NCBI GenBank assembly: GCA_050251615.1
Contig: JBFWMM010000009.1
Span: forward strand, 9,787-73,786
Origin: Sedimentisphaera sp050251615
Lineage (GTDB): Bacteria > Planctomycetota > Phycisphaerae > Sedimentisphaerales > Sedimentisphaeraceae
DNA length: 64,000 nt
Reading direction: 5' to 3'
Numbering within the stretch: the stretch's first letter is position 1; every line of letters begins with the position of its first letter. Made by a program: the position numbers and the translations under genes. The notes under the pieces were generated by a model, which saw only the letters and a program-made list of their open reading frames with translations, was not told the DNA's origin and did no database searches. Positions 27,643 to 36,898 of the stretch are shown one piece after another.

Positions 27643-29093
27643 TGTTTCGCAAGGTGTTACCAATTCTGGCCGCGGCGATTATTTTTACCGCCGGCTGCGC
27701 AAAGAAACCTGTCGCCTCAGATGGCAGCAACCTCGACAGGTATTACGATATCGAGCTGCGGGACCTCGTTATCGGTGTTGAGGAATCTGGAACCGTAAGC
27801 TCCGTGAAAAACCACAAGCTGCGCTACGATGCCTCTTACAGCACGCAGATCAGCTGGGTTATCGAGGAAAACTCTGAAATCAAAAAGGACCAGCTTTTGA
27901 TCAAGTTCGACGCCGAAGAGCTGGTAAGCATGATTGAAGAGTTTGAGACGAATCTTGAGAACGAGAGGAAGGAGCTGAAAATCGCAGAGGAAGAACTCGC
28001 GATTCAGGAAAGCGAAAATCTCGCGGATATACGCTCGGCTCAAGACAACGTTGTTGATGCCGAAGACGCCCTGTACAAGTATCTCAAGCTCGAAGGGCCG
28101 AAGGCGAAAGACGCTCAGACTGTCTCAGTTGAGAATGCCCGTGAGCAGCTCAAGGATGCCGAAAAGGCTTACAGTGATGCTTATGCGGAGTTCAAAACGA
28201 CTGTTTATGACAATCAGGACGATCAGGACGCCGCAAAGGAAAGGCTCGAGCGGCTTCAGTCCAATATCGACAAGGAAAAGCTCAGCTATGAGAATGTGCT
28301 TGTTGACGATAAGATCTTCCGCCGCTACGACTACCCCAATCGTATCACGAGCCTTGAAAATGCGCTTGAACAGAGCAAGCTCAACCTCCAGAAGATTCAG
28401 GTGCGCGCGCAGTCGATGATGATTCAGAAGCAGAATCAGGTGCAGAGGTACAAAAACAATATCGCGAGGATTGAGTCGGAGCTTGCCAGACATAAGGAAT
28501 ACCTCACTCAGATGGAGATTTACTCGCCTTCAGACGGCGTAATCCTCTACGGCGACACCGATCGCCGCTGGGACGATACCGACCTCAAAGAAGGTATGCA
28601 GGTGCGTAGGGGGCAGATCCTCGCCACAATCCCCGACCTTTCCGAACTGATGGTATATATGGACCTGCCTGAGATTTACCGTTCGCGTGTGAACGTGGGC
28701 GATGAGACAATCGTAACGGTTGAGTCTGTGCCGGGGCTTGCGCTCAGCGGCACGATCGTGGAAATTTCGCCACTCCCCGAGAATCAACTTATGTGGGACC
28801 CGACCAGCCCGAAGATCTACAAGACCAAAATCCTCCTGCCCAATAAAGACAAACGCATGGTAACGGGCATGAATGTGCAGGTGAAGGTGATCAACGAGAG
28901 GCTCAAAGGCGTTATTGCGGTTCCGATTGAGGCTGTCTTTGAGAAGGACGGCAGATTGTTTGTCTATAAGCATGAAGATGATAAAGATGAAATCAGATAC
29001 GTTGAGATAGGTCAATCTGACAACGACTACGTCTGCATCACCAGCGGCCTCAAAGTGGGGGATAGAGTCTGCCTGTTCGAACCGGTTGATTGA
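27642..29093 (+). CDS. Periplasmic adaptor lipoprotein (HlyD/MacA type)
   Basis: 483 residues with a lipoprotein signal (FTAGC, Cys19). It has the order of membrane fusion proteins: first half of the lipoyl domain (GTVSSVKNHKLRYDAS), a long coiled coil (about 95-285, rich in Glu, Lys, Gln and Leu), the second lipoyl half (MEIYSPSDGVILYG), the beta-barrel domain and a C-terminal domain (VPIEAVFEKDGRLFVYK). The coiled coil is longer than in most MacA proteins. It starts at the last base of the secretin stop codon and precedes ABC genes, so it should bridge the inner membrane transporter to the outer membrane pore. Confidence 0.9.
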   Translation: MFRKVLPILAAAIIFTAGCAKKPVASDGSNLDRYYDIELRDLVIGVEESGTVSSVKNHKLRYDASYSTQISWVIEENSEIKKDQLLIKFDAEELVSMIEEFETNLENERKELKIAEEELAIQESENLADIRSAQDNVVDAEDALYKYLKLEGPKAKDAQTVSVENAREQLKDAEKAYSDAYAEFKTTVYDNQDDQDAAKERLERLQSNIDKEKLSYENVLVDDKIFRRYDYPNRITSLENALEQSKLNLQKIQVRAQSMMIQKQNQVQRYKNNIARIESELARHKEYLTQMEIYSPSDGVILYGDTDRRWDDTDLKEGMQVRRGQILATIPDLSELMVYMDLPEIYRSRVNVGDETIVTVESVPGLALSGTIVEISPLPENQLMWDPTSPKIYKTKILLPNKDKRMVTGMNVQVKVINERLKGVIAVPIEAVFEKDGRLFVYKHEDDKDEIRYVEIGQSDNDYVCITSGLKVGDRVCLFEPVD

Positions 29094-29107
29094 GAAAGTG
29101 CGTGTAA

Positions 29108-29794
29108 ATGGATGTTATCAAACTCACCGAACTGTATAAGAGCTACCAGCTCAGCAAGCACCGTGAGGTGCCCGTACTCAAGGGCATCAACCTGGAAGTG
29201 AAAAAAGGAGAATATGTCGGGATTATGGGCTCATCGGGCTCGGGTAAATCCACTATGCTCAATATTCTCGGCCTGCTGGACTTGCCCACAAAAGGCAGCT
29301 ACGACCTTGACGGCGTTGCGACGAGCTCGCTGAGCGACAGAAAGCTTGCCGAACTTCGCAATAAGAAAATCGGCTTTATTTTCCAGAGCTTCAACCTCTT
29401 CGGGTATCTGAGCGTGGGCCAGAATATCGAGGTGCCTCTGGTGTATGGCAATATGTCACGGCATCACCGCAGAGAGATTGCGGAGGAGCTTGCCGACCGC
29501 CTCGGCCTCGGGCACAGGCTCAAACACCGCCCGAACGAGCTTTCCGGCGGCGAGAGGCAGAGAGTCGCGATTGCACGCGCCCTCAGCACAAAGCCAGCTT
29601 TCCTGCTCGCTGATGAACCCACTGGTAACCTTGATGAGAAAACCGGTAATGAGGTTATGGATCTGTTCAAGGAGCTCAACGACCACGGCACAACGATCAT
29701 CGTGGTAACGCACAATCCCGAATACCAACACCTTTTCGACCGCGTGGTAAACCTGAAGGACGGGAGAGTGGAGGGCGATTATGCTACCAAGTGA
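29108..29794 (+). CDS. ABC transporter ATP-binding protein (MacB/LolD type)
   Basis: 228 residues. Walker A GSSGSGKST, signature LSGGERQRVAIARAL, Walker B FLLADEPTGNLD, and the switch histidine in VVTHNPEY. The sequence is close to the ATPases that pair with FtsX-fold permeases. It starts 14 bases after the adaptor stop and overlaps the permease gene by 14 bases. It powers the exporter by ATP hydrolysis. Confidence 0.95.
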   Translation: MDVIKLTELYKSYQLSKHREVPVLKGINLEVKKGEYVGIMGSSGSGKSTMLNILGLLDLPTKGSYDLDGVATSSLSDRKLAELRNKKIGFIFQSFNLFGYLSVGQNIEVPLVYGNMSRHHRREIAEELADRLGLGHRLKHRPNELSGGERQRVAIARALSTKPAFLLADEPTGNLDEKTGNEVMDLFKELNDHGTTIIVVTHNPEYQHLFDRVVNLKDGRVEGDYATK

Positions 29795-31049
29795 TCTCTA
29801 CAGGCTCTCTCTCTACAATCTCTTCAAACACAAAGTGCGCAGCGGCCTGACGAGCCTCGGCGTAATTTTCGGCATAGCGAGTGTTATCGCGATGCTTGCA
29901 ATCAGCGAGGGTGCGCGCGTTGAATCGCTCGCGCAGATTCAGTCGATGGGTATAGACAACATCATTCTCTACTCCAAAGAACCCTCCAACATCGGCACAG
30001 CTACTTCAAACTCAAGCCAGGGGCTCGTGAAGCAGTACGGAATCAATCAGACCGACCTTGAGCACCTCAAAATGCTCGAGAACATGAGTGAAATTACAAT
30101 TGTTACCGATTCGCGCCTGAAAACAATGTCCGGCGTGCGTATGCTCGATTTGAAGCTTGTGGGGGTGAGTCAGAATTTTATCGGAGCCACCGCTGCCCAT
30201 TGCATACGCGGCCGCTGGCTCAAACCTGTTGACAGCCTTGTGATGTCGAACGCTTGTGTTGTCGGCAAAAATGTGAAGAGAAAGTATTTCGGCCTCTCGA
30301 AGACAAACATCATCGGCGAGAAGATACGCGTTGAGGACACGGTCTGGGAGGTTGTCGGCGAGATTGAAGACAATACCGGCACAGAGCTTGCCACACTCGG
30401 CAGCATAAACGATATGATTCTCGTGCCCCATGAAACGCTTTGGAAGCTCAAACAGGGGTATTCTGCGACAATTAGCCGCCGCGGCGGGAACATTACCGTT
30501 GTCGATCTGGATGTGATTATCGCGAAGGTGATGAATTTGAAGTACATCAACAACACCGCTCAGAGAATGATCAATTATATGAACAAGGCGCACAAAAGGA
30601 CGAGTGACTGGGATATTGTCGTGCCGTATTCGCTGTTCAAACAGCGCCAGAAGACGCAGCAGATTTTTACGGTTGTGATGGGCTCCATCGCGGGCATCTC
30701 TCTGATTGTGGGCGGCGTGGGCATTATGAACATTATGCTCGCCAGCGTTTATGAGAGGCGCAAGGAGATCGGTACCCGCCGAGCGCTCGGTGCCAAGAAG
30801 ATCGATATTCTGATGCAGTTCCTCGTAGAGACGATCACGCTCACCGCGCTCGGTTCGCTCATCGGCATCGCAACCGGCATAGGCCTGGCGCAGGCCGTTG
30901 CGTACTACGCCGGCTGGCCTGTCATCTATTCGTACTGGATTATGGTTGCGGCGTTCCTGATTGCCTGCTTCATCGGCATCGTTTTCGGCACGTACCCCGC
31001 AAGCAAAGCGGCCGCACAGAACCCGATTGATGTACTCCGAGCGGAATAA
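29781..31049 (+). CDS. ABC transporter permease, MacB/FtsX type
   Basis: 422 residues with one N-terminal span (about 20-42), a large periplasmic domain (about 45-280) containing the MacB-PCD-like segment TDSRLKTMSGVRMLDLKL, and three C-terminal spans with the conserved cytoplasmic loop YERRKEIGTRRALGA. MacB-type permeases do not carry substrate through the membrane but push it from the periplasm through the adaptor and outer membrane pore. The gene ends the operon of secretin, adaptor, ATPase and permease. The cargo is unknown. Confidence 0.93.
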   Translation: MLPSDLYRLSLYNLFKHKVRSGLTSLGVIFGIASVIAMLAISEGARVESLAQIQSMGIDNIILYSKEPSNIGTATSNSSQGLVKQYGINQTDLEHLKMLENMSEITIVTDSRLKTMSGVRMLDLKLVGVSQNFIGATAAHCIRGRWLKPVDSLVMSNACVVGKNVKRKYFGLSKTNIIGEKIRVEDTVWEVVGEIEDNTGTELATLGSINDMILVPHETLWKLKQGYSATISRRGGNITVVDLDVIIAKVMNLKYINNTAQRMINYMNKAHKRTSDWDIVVPYSLFKQRQKTQQIFTVVMGSIAGISLIVGGVGIMNIMLASVYERRKEIGTRRALGAKKIDILMQFLVETITLTALGSLIGIATGIGLAQAVAYYAGWPVIYSYWIMVAAFLIACFIGIVFGTYPASKAAAQNPIDVLRAE

Positions 31050-31200
31050 CAAGCTCGCGAGATTGATATTTCCACAATCGCCAGCAGCGCGCAACCGAAG
31101 GGGAGCGATTCATCGGCGCCCAAAACGCTCACGCAAACGCCCACCGATGCCGGTGAATTCAAACCGATCCCACGGATAATATACGTTCGTAATCCGGCAT

Positions 31201-31222
31201 GAGACGCAAGATTTTGCGTCTC
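31201..31222. repeat. Second copy of the GAGACGCAA/TTGCGTCTC palindrome
   Basis: Nine-base perfect arms with a four-base loop; the shared part with 7791-7818 includes the arms and the TCTCTAC extension on the right. Confidence 0.7.
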
Positions 31223-31516
31223 TACAATTTCGGGGCGCTTGCGCGCCTCCGCTCTGCGCGGGCAGGTTTTATGTTCAGATGAGAATCGTTCCACGCGCGA
31301 ACGGCTCGCACGAAGAGCGGCGCTTCGCAAGAAGCCCGCCAATGGCGTGAATGCCCGTTATGCTGCGCTGCCGCAGGCACGTACCGAGCGGATAATCAAT
31401 ACACCGCCTTAAACGTAACATGCAATCCCTGGACAACCTTTACAATCAGCTCCATACGCTCGCCACAGCTCCGCTGCTGTCGCGGTTCTGATTGTCATTC
31501 CGTTTGCCGTTAAAAC

Positions 31517-31552
31517 AAAAAAAGGGCTCTCCGTTCGCGGAAAGCCCTTTTG
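31517..31552 (-). terminator. Terminator of fusA
   Basis: Minus strand AAAAGGGCT-TTCCG pairs with CGGAG-AGCCCTTT, followed by a run of T. It is 28 bases after the fusA stop. Confidence 0.9.
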
Positions 31553-31579
31553 TGTACGCTTTTTTATAAACCAGAGGGC

Positions 31580-33658
31580 TTATTGGCCTCTGAGGATCTG
31601 CTGAGCGATCATCTCGGGAACGATCTCGTAGCTGCAAGGCTCCATGCTGAACGAGCCACGGCCCTGAGTTGCGCCGCGCAGTTCGCTTGTGTAGCCGAAG
31701 AGCTCGGAAAGCGGCGCTTTGGCATCGATGATGCGCATCTGCCCGCTGAGCCTGGAATTGGTAACAAGACCGCGCTTGCTGATAAGGTTGCTCTGAACGG
31801 GGCCGAAAGCACTGTCCGGGACCACAATCTGAAGCTTCATAATCGGTTCGAGGAGCTTGGGGCCCGCCTTTCCGAGAGCTTCTTTTACCGCCAGTGCGCC
31901 TGCCTGTTCAAACGCCATTTCAGATGAGTCAACTGCGTGGTACGAGCCGTCAAGCAGCTCGATATGTACGCCCACAACGGGGTAGCCTGCAAGAGCGCCG
32001 CTGCTGAGTGCCTCGCGGCAGCCCTTCTCAACGCACTTCCAGTACTCGCGCGGTACGGTACCACCGACAACCTTGCTCTCGAAGGTTATGTCGTTGCTGA
32101 CATTACCATGCTCATCAAGAATCGGCTCGACAGAGATAACAACATCACCATACTGACCGCGACCACCCGACTGGCGGACAAACTTGCCCTGCTGCTGGTG
32201 TTTCTTGCTGATGCATTCTTTGTAGGCAACCTTCGGCTGCCCCACGATAACTTCCACGCCCATATCACGCGAAATACGCGTGTGAATGATTTCGAGGTGA
32301 AGCTCGCCCATACCGCTGATGATGGTCTGGCCGGTTTCGACGTCATAGTTCGTGACGAATGTCGGGTCTTCGCGGCGCAGTGAGCCGAGAGCGTCACCGA
32401 GCTTGGCTCTGTCTGAGGAGTTCTTCGGTTCGATGCTCATGCTGATAACCGGTTCGGGGAACGTAATCGTGTCCAGAAGAATCGGGTTGTTTGTGTCGCA
32501 TAGGGTGTCTCCTGTGAGGGTGTCCTTCAGGCCGACGCAAGCGAAGATGTCGCCCGCGGTTACTTCATCGAGGAGCCGTCTTTCATTGGCGTGCATCTCG
32601 AAAAGACGCGTGATGTTTTCACGCTTGTCGCGGGTAGAGTTCATGACGCGTGTGCCCTTGCTGAGCCTGCCCTGATACACACGGACGAAGTAGAGGTCGC
32701 CGTGCTTGTCATGCGTTACCTTGAAAGCCAGTGCTACGAAAGGCTTGTTCGGATCGCAGGTGATTTCATAAGTCTCTTCCTCGTCCTTCGGATTCATACC
32801 GATAATGGGGGGAACGTCAAGCGGAGAGGGGAGATATTCCACAACGCCATCAAGCAGACGGCGCACGCCCTTGTCCTTCAGCGCTGAGCCGAAGTAAACA
32901 GGATTCATGCGGCAGGCGATTGTTTCCTTGCGGATAACAGCCTTGAGCTCCTCAACGGAAATTTCTTCTTCCATGAGGTATTTTTCCATCAGGTGCTCAT
33001 CGCACTCTGCCACCTTCTCAACGAGAGTGTGGCGCCACTGCTGGGCGATGTCCATCATATCAGCAGGCATTTCTCTCTGCTCGACATCCGCACCCACTTT
33101 GGTTTTTATGTAAAAATAGGCTTTCATTTCCAGAAGGTCAATAATGCCGTTGAAGTCATTTTCAGCGCCGATTGGAATCTGCATTGCCACAGGGTTTGCG
33201 CCGAGCTTTGTGACGATGCTGTCGATGCTCATCTCGAAGTCCGCGCCGATCTTGTCCATCTTGTTGATGAAGCAGAGGCAGGGTACGTTGTACTTCTGGC
33301 CTTGGCGCCAGACCGTTTCGCTCTGTGCCTGAACACCTTCGCTCGCATCAAAAACGGCGATTGCGCCATCAAGTACGCGCAATGAACGCTCAACTTCAGC
33401 TGTGAAGTCAACGTGTCCGGGCGTGTCGATGAGGTTCATATCGTAGCCATTCCAATTACACTTTGTCGCGGCGGAGGTGATTGTGATACCTCTGGCCTGC
33501 TCATCCTCCATGAAGTCCATAGTGGCGGTACCATCGTGCGTCTCGCCGATTTTATAGGTACGGCCTGTGTAATAGAGTACGCGCTCTGTAACGGTTGTCT
33601 TACCGGCATCAATGTGTGCCATGATACCAATGTTGCGAAGTTTCTTCAAGTCAGACAT
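31580..33658 (-). CDS. fusA: Elongation factor G
   Basis: 692 residues, full length. Ribosomal translocase with GTPase motifs AHIDAGKTT (G1), the RGITI switch, DTPGHVDF (G3) and NKMDKIGAD (G4), and the later domains of EF-G in normal order (GQTIISGMGELHLEI, then YKECI, and the fourth domain). The gene is alone, not in the usual str operon with rpsL, rpsG and tuf, as far as this window shows. A strong promoter lies at 33810-33837, and a hairpin followed by T-rich sequence sits in the leader, so transcription may be attenuated. Confidence 0.98.
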   Translation of the reverse strand: MSDLKKLRNIGIMAHIDAGKTTVTERVLYYTGRTYKIGETHDGTATMDFMEDEQARGITITSAATKCNWNGYDMNLIDTPGHVDFTAEVERSLRVLDGAIAVFDASEGVQAQSETVWRQGQKYNVPCLCFINKMDKIGADFEMSIDSIVTKLGANPVAMQIPIGAENDFNGIIDLLEMKAYFYIKTKVGADVEQREMPADMMDIAQQWRHTLVEKVAECDEHLMEKYLMEEEISVEELKAVIRKETIACRMNPVYFGSALKDKGVRRLLDGVVEYLPSPLDVPPIIGMNPKDEEETYEITCDPNKPFVALAFKVTHDKHGDLYFVRVYQGRLSKGTRVMNSTRDKRENITRLFEMHANERRLLDEVTAGDIFACVGLKDTLTGDTLCDTNNPILLDTITFPEPVISMSIEPKNSSDRAKLGDALGSLRREDPTFVTNYDVETGQTIISGMGELHLEIIHTRISRDMGVEVIVGQPKVAYKECISKKHQQQGKFVRQSGGRGQYGDVVISVEPILDEHGNVSNDITFESKVVGGTVPREYWKCVEKGCREALSSGALAGYPVVGVHIELLDGSYHAVDSSEMAFEQAGALAVKEALGKAGPKLLEPIMKLQIVVPDSAFGPVQSNLISKRGLVTNSRLSGQMRIIDAKAPLSELFGYTSELRGATQGRGSFSMEPCSYEIVPEMIAQQILRGQ

Positions 33659-33708
33659 AATCTGCTTCCCTTAGTACGGTTATTTCTTTTTAATCTATCA
33701 TTTTTTCT

Positions 33709-33742
33709 AAACAAAAAGCCCAAGAGCCGTCCTCTCCGGGCT
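33709..33742 (-). promoter_or_regulatory. Attenuator-like hairpin in the fusA leader
   Basis: Minus strand AGCCC (33742-33738) pairs with GGGCT (33721-33717), with inner GAG/CTC pairs, followed by TTTTGTTT. It lies between the promoter and the fusA ATG, with no upstream gene on that strand to terminate. Confidence 0.4.
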
Positions 33743-33809
33743 GTCTATATACACCCACCGCCATAAGCTGTAAGGATATTAAAGCGCAAGCGAGGTTGTA
33801 GAATTGTTC

Positions 33810-33837
33810 ATTATGGTCAAGGGGCAGAAAAAGTCAA
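33810..33837 (-). promoter_or_regulatory. Promoter of fusA
   Basis: Minus strand TTGACT (33837-33832), 16-base spacer, CATAAT (33815-33810), about 150 bases before the fusA ATG. Confidence 0.65.
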
Positions 33838-34002
33838 CAAAAAACAATCTTCGCCTGACTTGCACCCGCATTATTGCAGGGCACAACGAATTGCGCCTCT
33901 GCGTACTCTTGCCTAATATCAGTTTTTATGGTAAAATCATCGATGTAACTGTAATTGCATTGATAACACAGGCGCCGCGGAGGCGCCAAAGAGGAAAGAT
34001 AG

Positions 34003-34359
34003 ATGTTCGTAAAAGCGCTGAAAGCGAAAATACACAGAGCCACCGTAACGGATTCGGAGCTTGAGTACCCCGGCAGCATAGGTATCGACAACGACCTTCT
34101 GGAAGCTTCCGGTATAAGGCCGTATGAAGCGGTTTTGCTGGCGAATGTAAATAATGGCGAACGTGTGGAAACTTACGTCGTACCTGAAGAAGCGGGCAGC
34201 GGTTATATCCGCGTGCTTGGGGCTGCGGCGCACAAGTTCACTAAAGGCGACATAATCATCATTATCAACTTCGCCTTTTTCAATGAGCAGGAGTTCGCCG
34301 CGCATAAGCCGACGGTCGTCATACCTGACGCCGCCAATAGAATCGTGGAAGTTCGTTGA
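34003..34359 (+). CDS. panD: Aspartate 1-decarboxylase (proenzyme)
   Basis: 118 residues. It makes beta-alanine from aspartate for pantothenate and CoA. The self-processing site is present (YPGSI, Gly24-Ser25; the cut leaves a pyruvoyl group on the new N-terminus), as are the active-site residues Lys9 and Tyr and the GAAAH loop. It follows AAGAGGAAAGATAG, a good ribosome site, and a small GGCGCC-GCGGA-GGCGCC hairpin. Its stop is 13 bases before lgt, suggesting one transcript panD-lgt-rhomboid. Confidence 0.97.
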   Translation: MFVKALKAKIHRATVTDSELEYPGSIGIDNDLLEASGIRPYEAVLLANVNNGERVETYVVPEEAGSGYIRVLGAAAHKFTKGDIIIIINFAFFNEQEFAAHKPTVVIPDAANRIVEVR

Positions 34360-34372
34360 GGAATATAATCTG

Positions 34373-35346
<974 letters not shown>

Positions 35347-35347
<1 letters not shown>

Positions 35348-36204
35348 TGGGACTCTACGACAGAGACTATACCAGATATAACTACCGTCCGCCTCACCGC
35401 AGTTCGTGGGGCTTCCCGCAGCTCACGAGCTACGTCAAGTACCTGATAATTATCAATGTGCTTGCGTTCGTGATTGATATAGGGACAAATGGTGCGCTTA
35501 CCGCTAATTGTGCGCTTGTCAGCGCGCCATTTGCGAAGTTGATTCATCTGCCTGAGGCGAGTGTGTTCGCGCAGCCATGGCGCCTGATAACATTTCAGTT
35601 TATGCATTCATCGCCAGGGCATATTTTTATGAATATGCTCGGGCTCTACTTCCTCGGCACTCATTTCGAGAGGGAGTGGGGGAGCAAGAAATTTCTCATA
35701 TTCTACCTCTCCTGCGGGTTAGTAGCAGGGCTTTCGTTCCTGTTGCTTCAGACTGTGGGGGTGGTCAGCGGTGGATACCTCGTCGGCGCAAGCGGCGGCA
35801 TACTGGGGCTTCTTGCCGCGGCGGCGATTCTGTTTCCGCAGTTCGTTGTGTTTATATACTTCTTTCCCGTGCCAATTCGCACGGCGGCGATTGTTATCGG
35901 CATCGGATATCTGCTCAATATCCTTCAAGGCGGCCCGAACGCCGGCGGCGATGCGGCGCACATCGGAGGTATGGTAGCGGCGATAGCGTATTGCTACTGG
36001 CCCAAGTTCAAACGTAGCGACATCTACAAATCATTCACCGGCACAACACGAGACTTTACGAGGCCATCCGCTATGACACGCTCGAGTGCGGCTGAACAGG
36101 TGGAGATTGATCGAATTCTGAAGAAGATTCACGAATACGGCATCCACTCCCTCACACAGGAAGAACGCAAAAAACTGAAGCGAGCCACAAACTCCGGCAA
36201 GTGA
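35347..36204 (+). CDS. Rhomboid family intramembrane serine protease
   Basis: 285 residues with six membrane spans. The catalytic serine is in VGASGGILG (Ser149) and the histidine in DAAHIGG (His205), and the HSSPGHIFMNMLGLYFLG segment holds the conserved His/Asn region. Rhomboids cut single-span membrane proteins inside the bilayer. The first 30 residues and the 60-residue C-terminal tail are cytoplasmic and charged. It starts at the last base of the lgt stop codon, so translation is probably coupled. Substrates are unknown. Confidence 0.94.
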
Positions 36205-36514
36205 GGGCTGGATTCGCAGCGTCCTTTTTGCCGTGGCTCGGCGAACTGATGGCAGAATTAAAATTCAAGATTCAAAAAGGAGCGCTGTTGAATCTTGAAT
36301 CCGGAATCGGAATACCCGTTGCTGTGTCCGCTATGTCCTCTGCGTCCGCTTTTCCGTTCCTTTATATCCGACGGCATTCCAATCCGTTGCGGTTAAAGCG
36401 AAAAAATGCCGAGTTGCGCGATTCAGTCAGAAAGGATCAAAATCGACCGAAATACAAGCGCAACCCCGGCTGTTGTGGTAGCTGTGTAATGTAAGGGGGA
36501 TAAGCTTAGGGCAT
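36205..36514. other. Gene-free interval with dispersed repeats
   Basis: Between convergent rhomboid and glnK genes. It holds an inverted pair AATTCAAGATTCAA/TTGAATCTTGAATC (about 36262-36302), the same unit as at 9395-9492, and a CCGCTATGTCC-type repeat that also occurs near 16765. No terminator or gene is clear. Confidence 0.5.
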
Positions 36515-36856
36515 TCAGCCGATGGCTTCCTTGCCCTTTTCGCCCGTCCTGATGCGGATGCATTCGTCAAGCGTGGTAACGAAGATCTTGCCATCGCCGA
36601 TATTGCCTGTGCGTGCGGCAGATATAATTGCGTCGATTGTCTTTTCGACATACTCCTCATTCACCGCGATTTCAAGGCGAATCTTCTTGAGCAGGTTCAC
36701 TTCAAACTTCACGCCGCGATAGCTTTCGCTGAAGCCCTGCTGAGAGCCGCAACCGAGGCTGTTTGTAACGCTCATCTTGGCGACATCCGCCTTGAGCAGG
36801 GCATCCTTGACGCTTTCAAGCTTATGCGGCTGTATGTATGCTGTAATCAGTTTCAT
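36515..36856 (-). CDS. glnK: P-II nitrogen regulatory protein (copy 1)
   Basis: 113 residues. P-II proteins bind ATP/ADP and 2-oxoglutarate and report nitrogen status; those next to amt genes block the ammonium channel when nitrogen is plentiful. The C-terminal signature GNIGDGKIFV...RIRTGE is intact. In the T-loop, Tyr46 is kept (SESYRG) but the uridylylated Tyr51 of enteric P-II is Phe (YRGVKF), and residue 49, the phosphorylated Ser of cyanobacteria, is Val. It starts 42 bases after amt copy 1 in the same operon. About 88% of residues match copy 2. Confidence 0.96.
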   Translation of the reverse strand: MKLITAYIQPHKLESVKDALLKADVAKMSVTNSLGCGSQQGFSESYRGVKFEVNLLKKIRLEIAVNEEYVEKTIDAIISAARTGNIGDGKIFVTTLDECIRIRTGEKGKEAIG

Positions 36857-36898
36857 ATTATTATCCTGTCATTTGTCAGTATGTATAAATCGCGAGGC

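Larger units (their letters stand above)
31050..31579. other. Gene-free repeat-rich interval
   Basis: No gene is seen. It contains a palindrome at 31201-31222 and an 84-base segment (31226-31309) that recurs with few changes at 41313-41396 at the end of the 116-base tandem repeat array. A GATGCCGGTGAATTCAAACC-like motif at 31145 also occurs in each unit of that array and, inverted, near 51155. The right end holds the fusA terminator. Confidence 0.6.

Noticed and set aside
30012..31094. 360-codon minus-strand frame over the MacB-type permease
   Set aside because: Antisense shadow of a clearly conserved permease gene.
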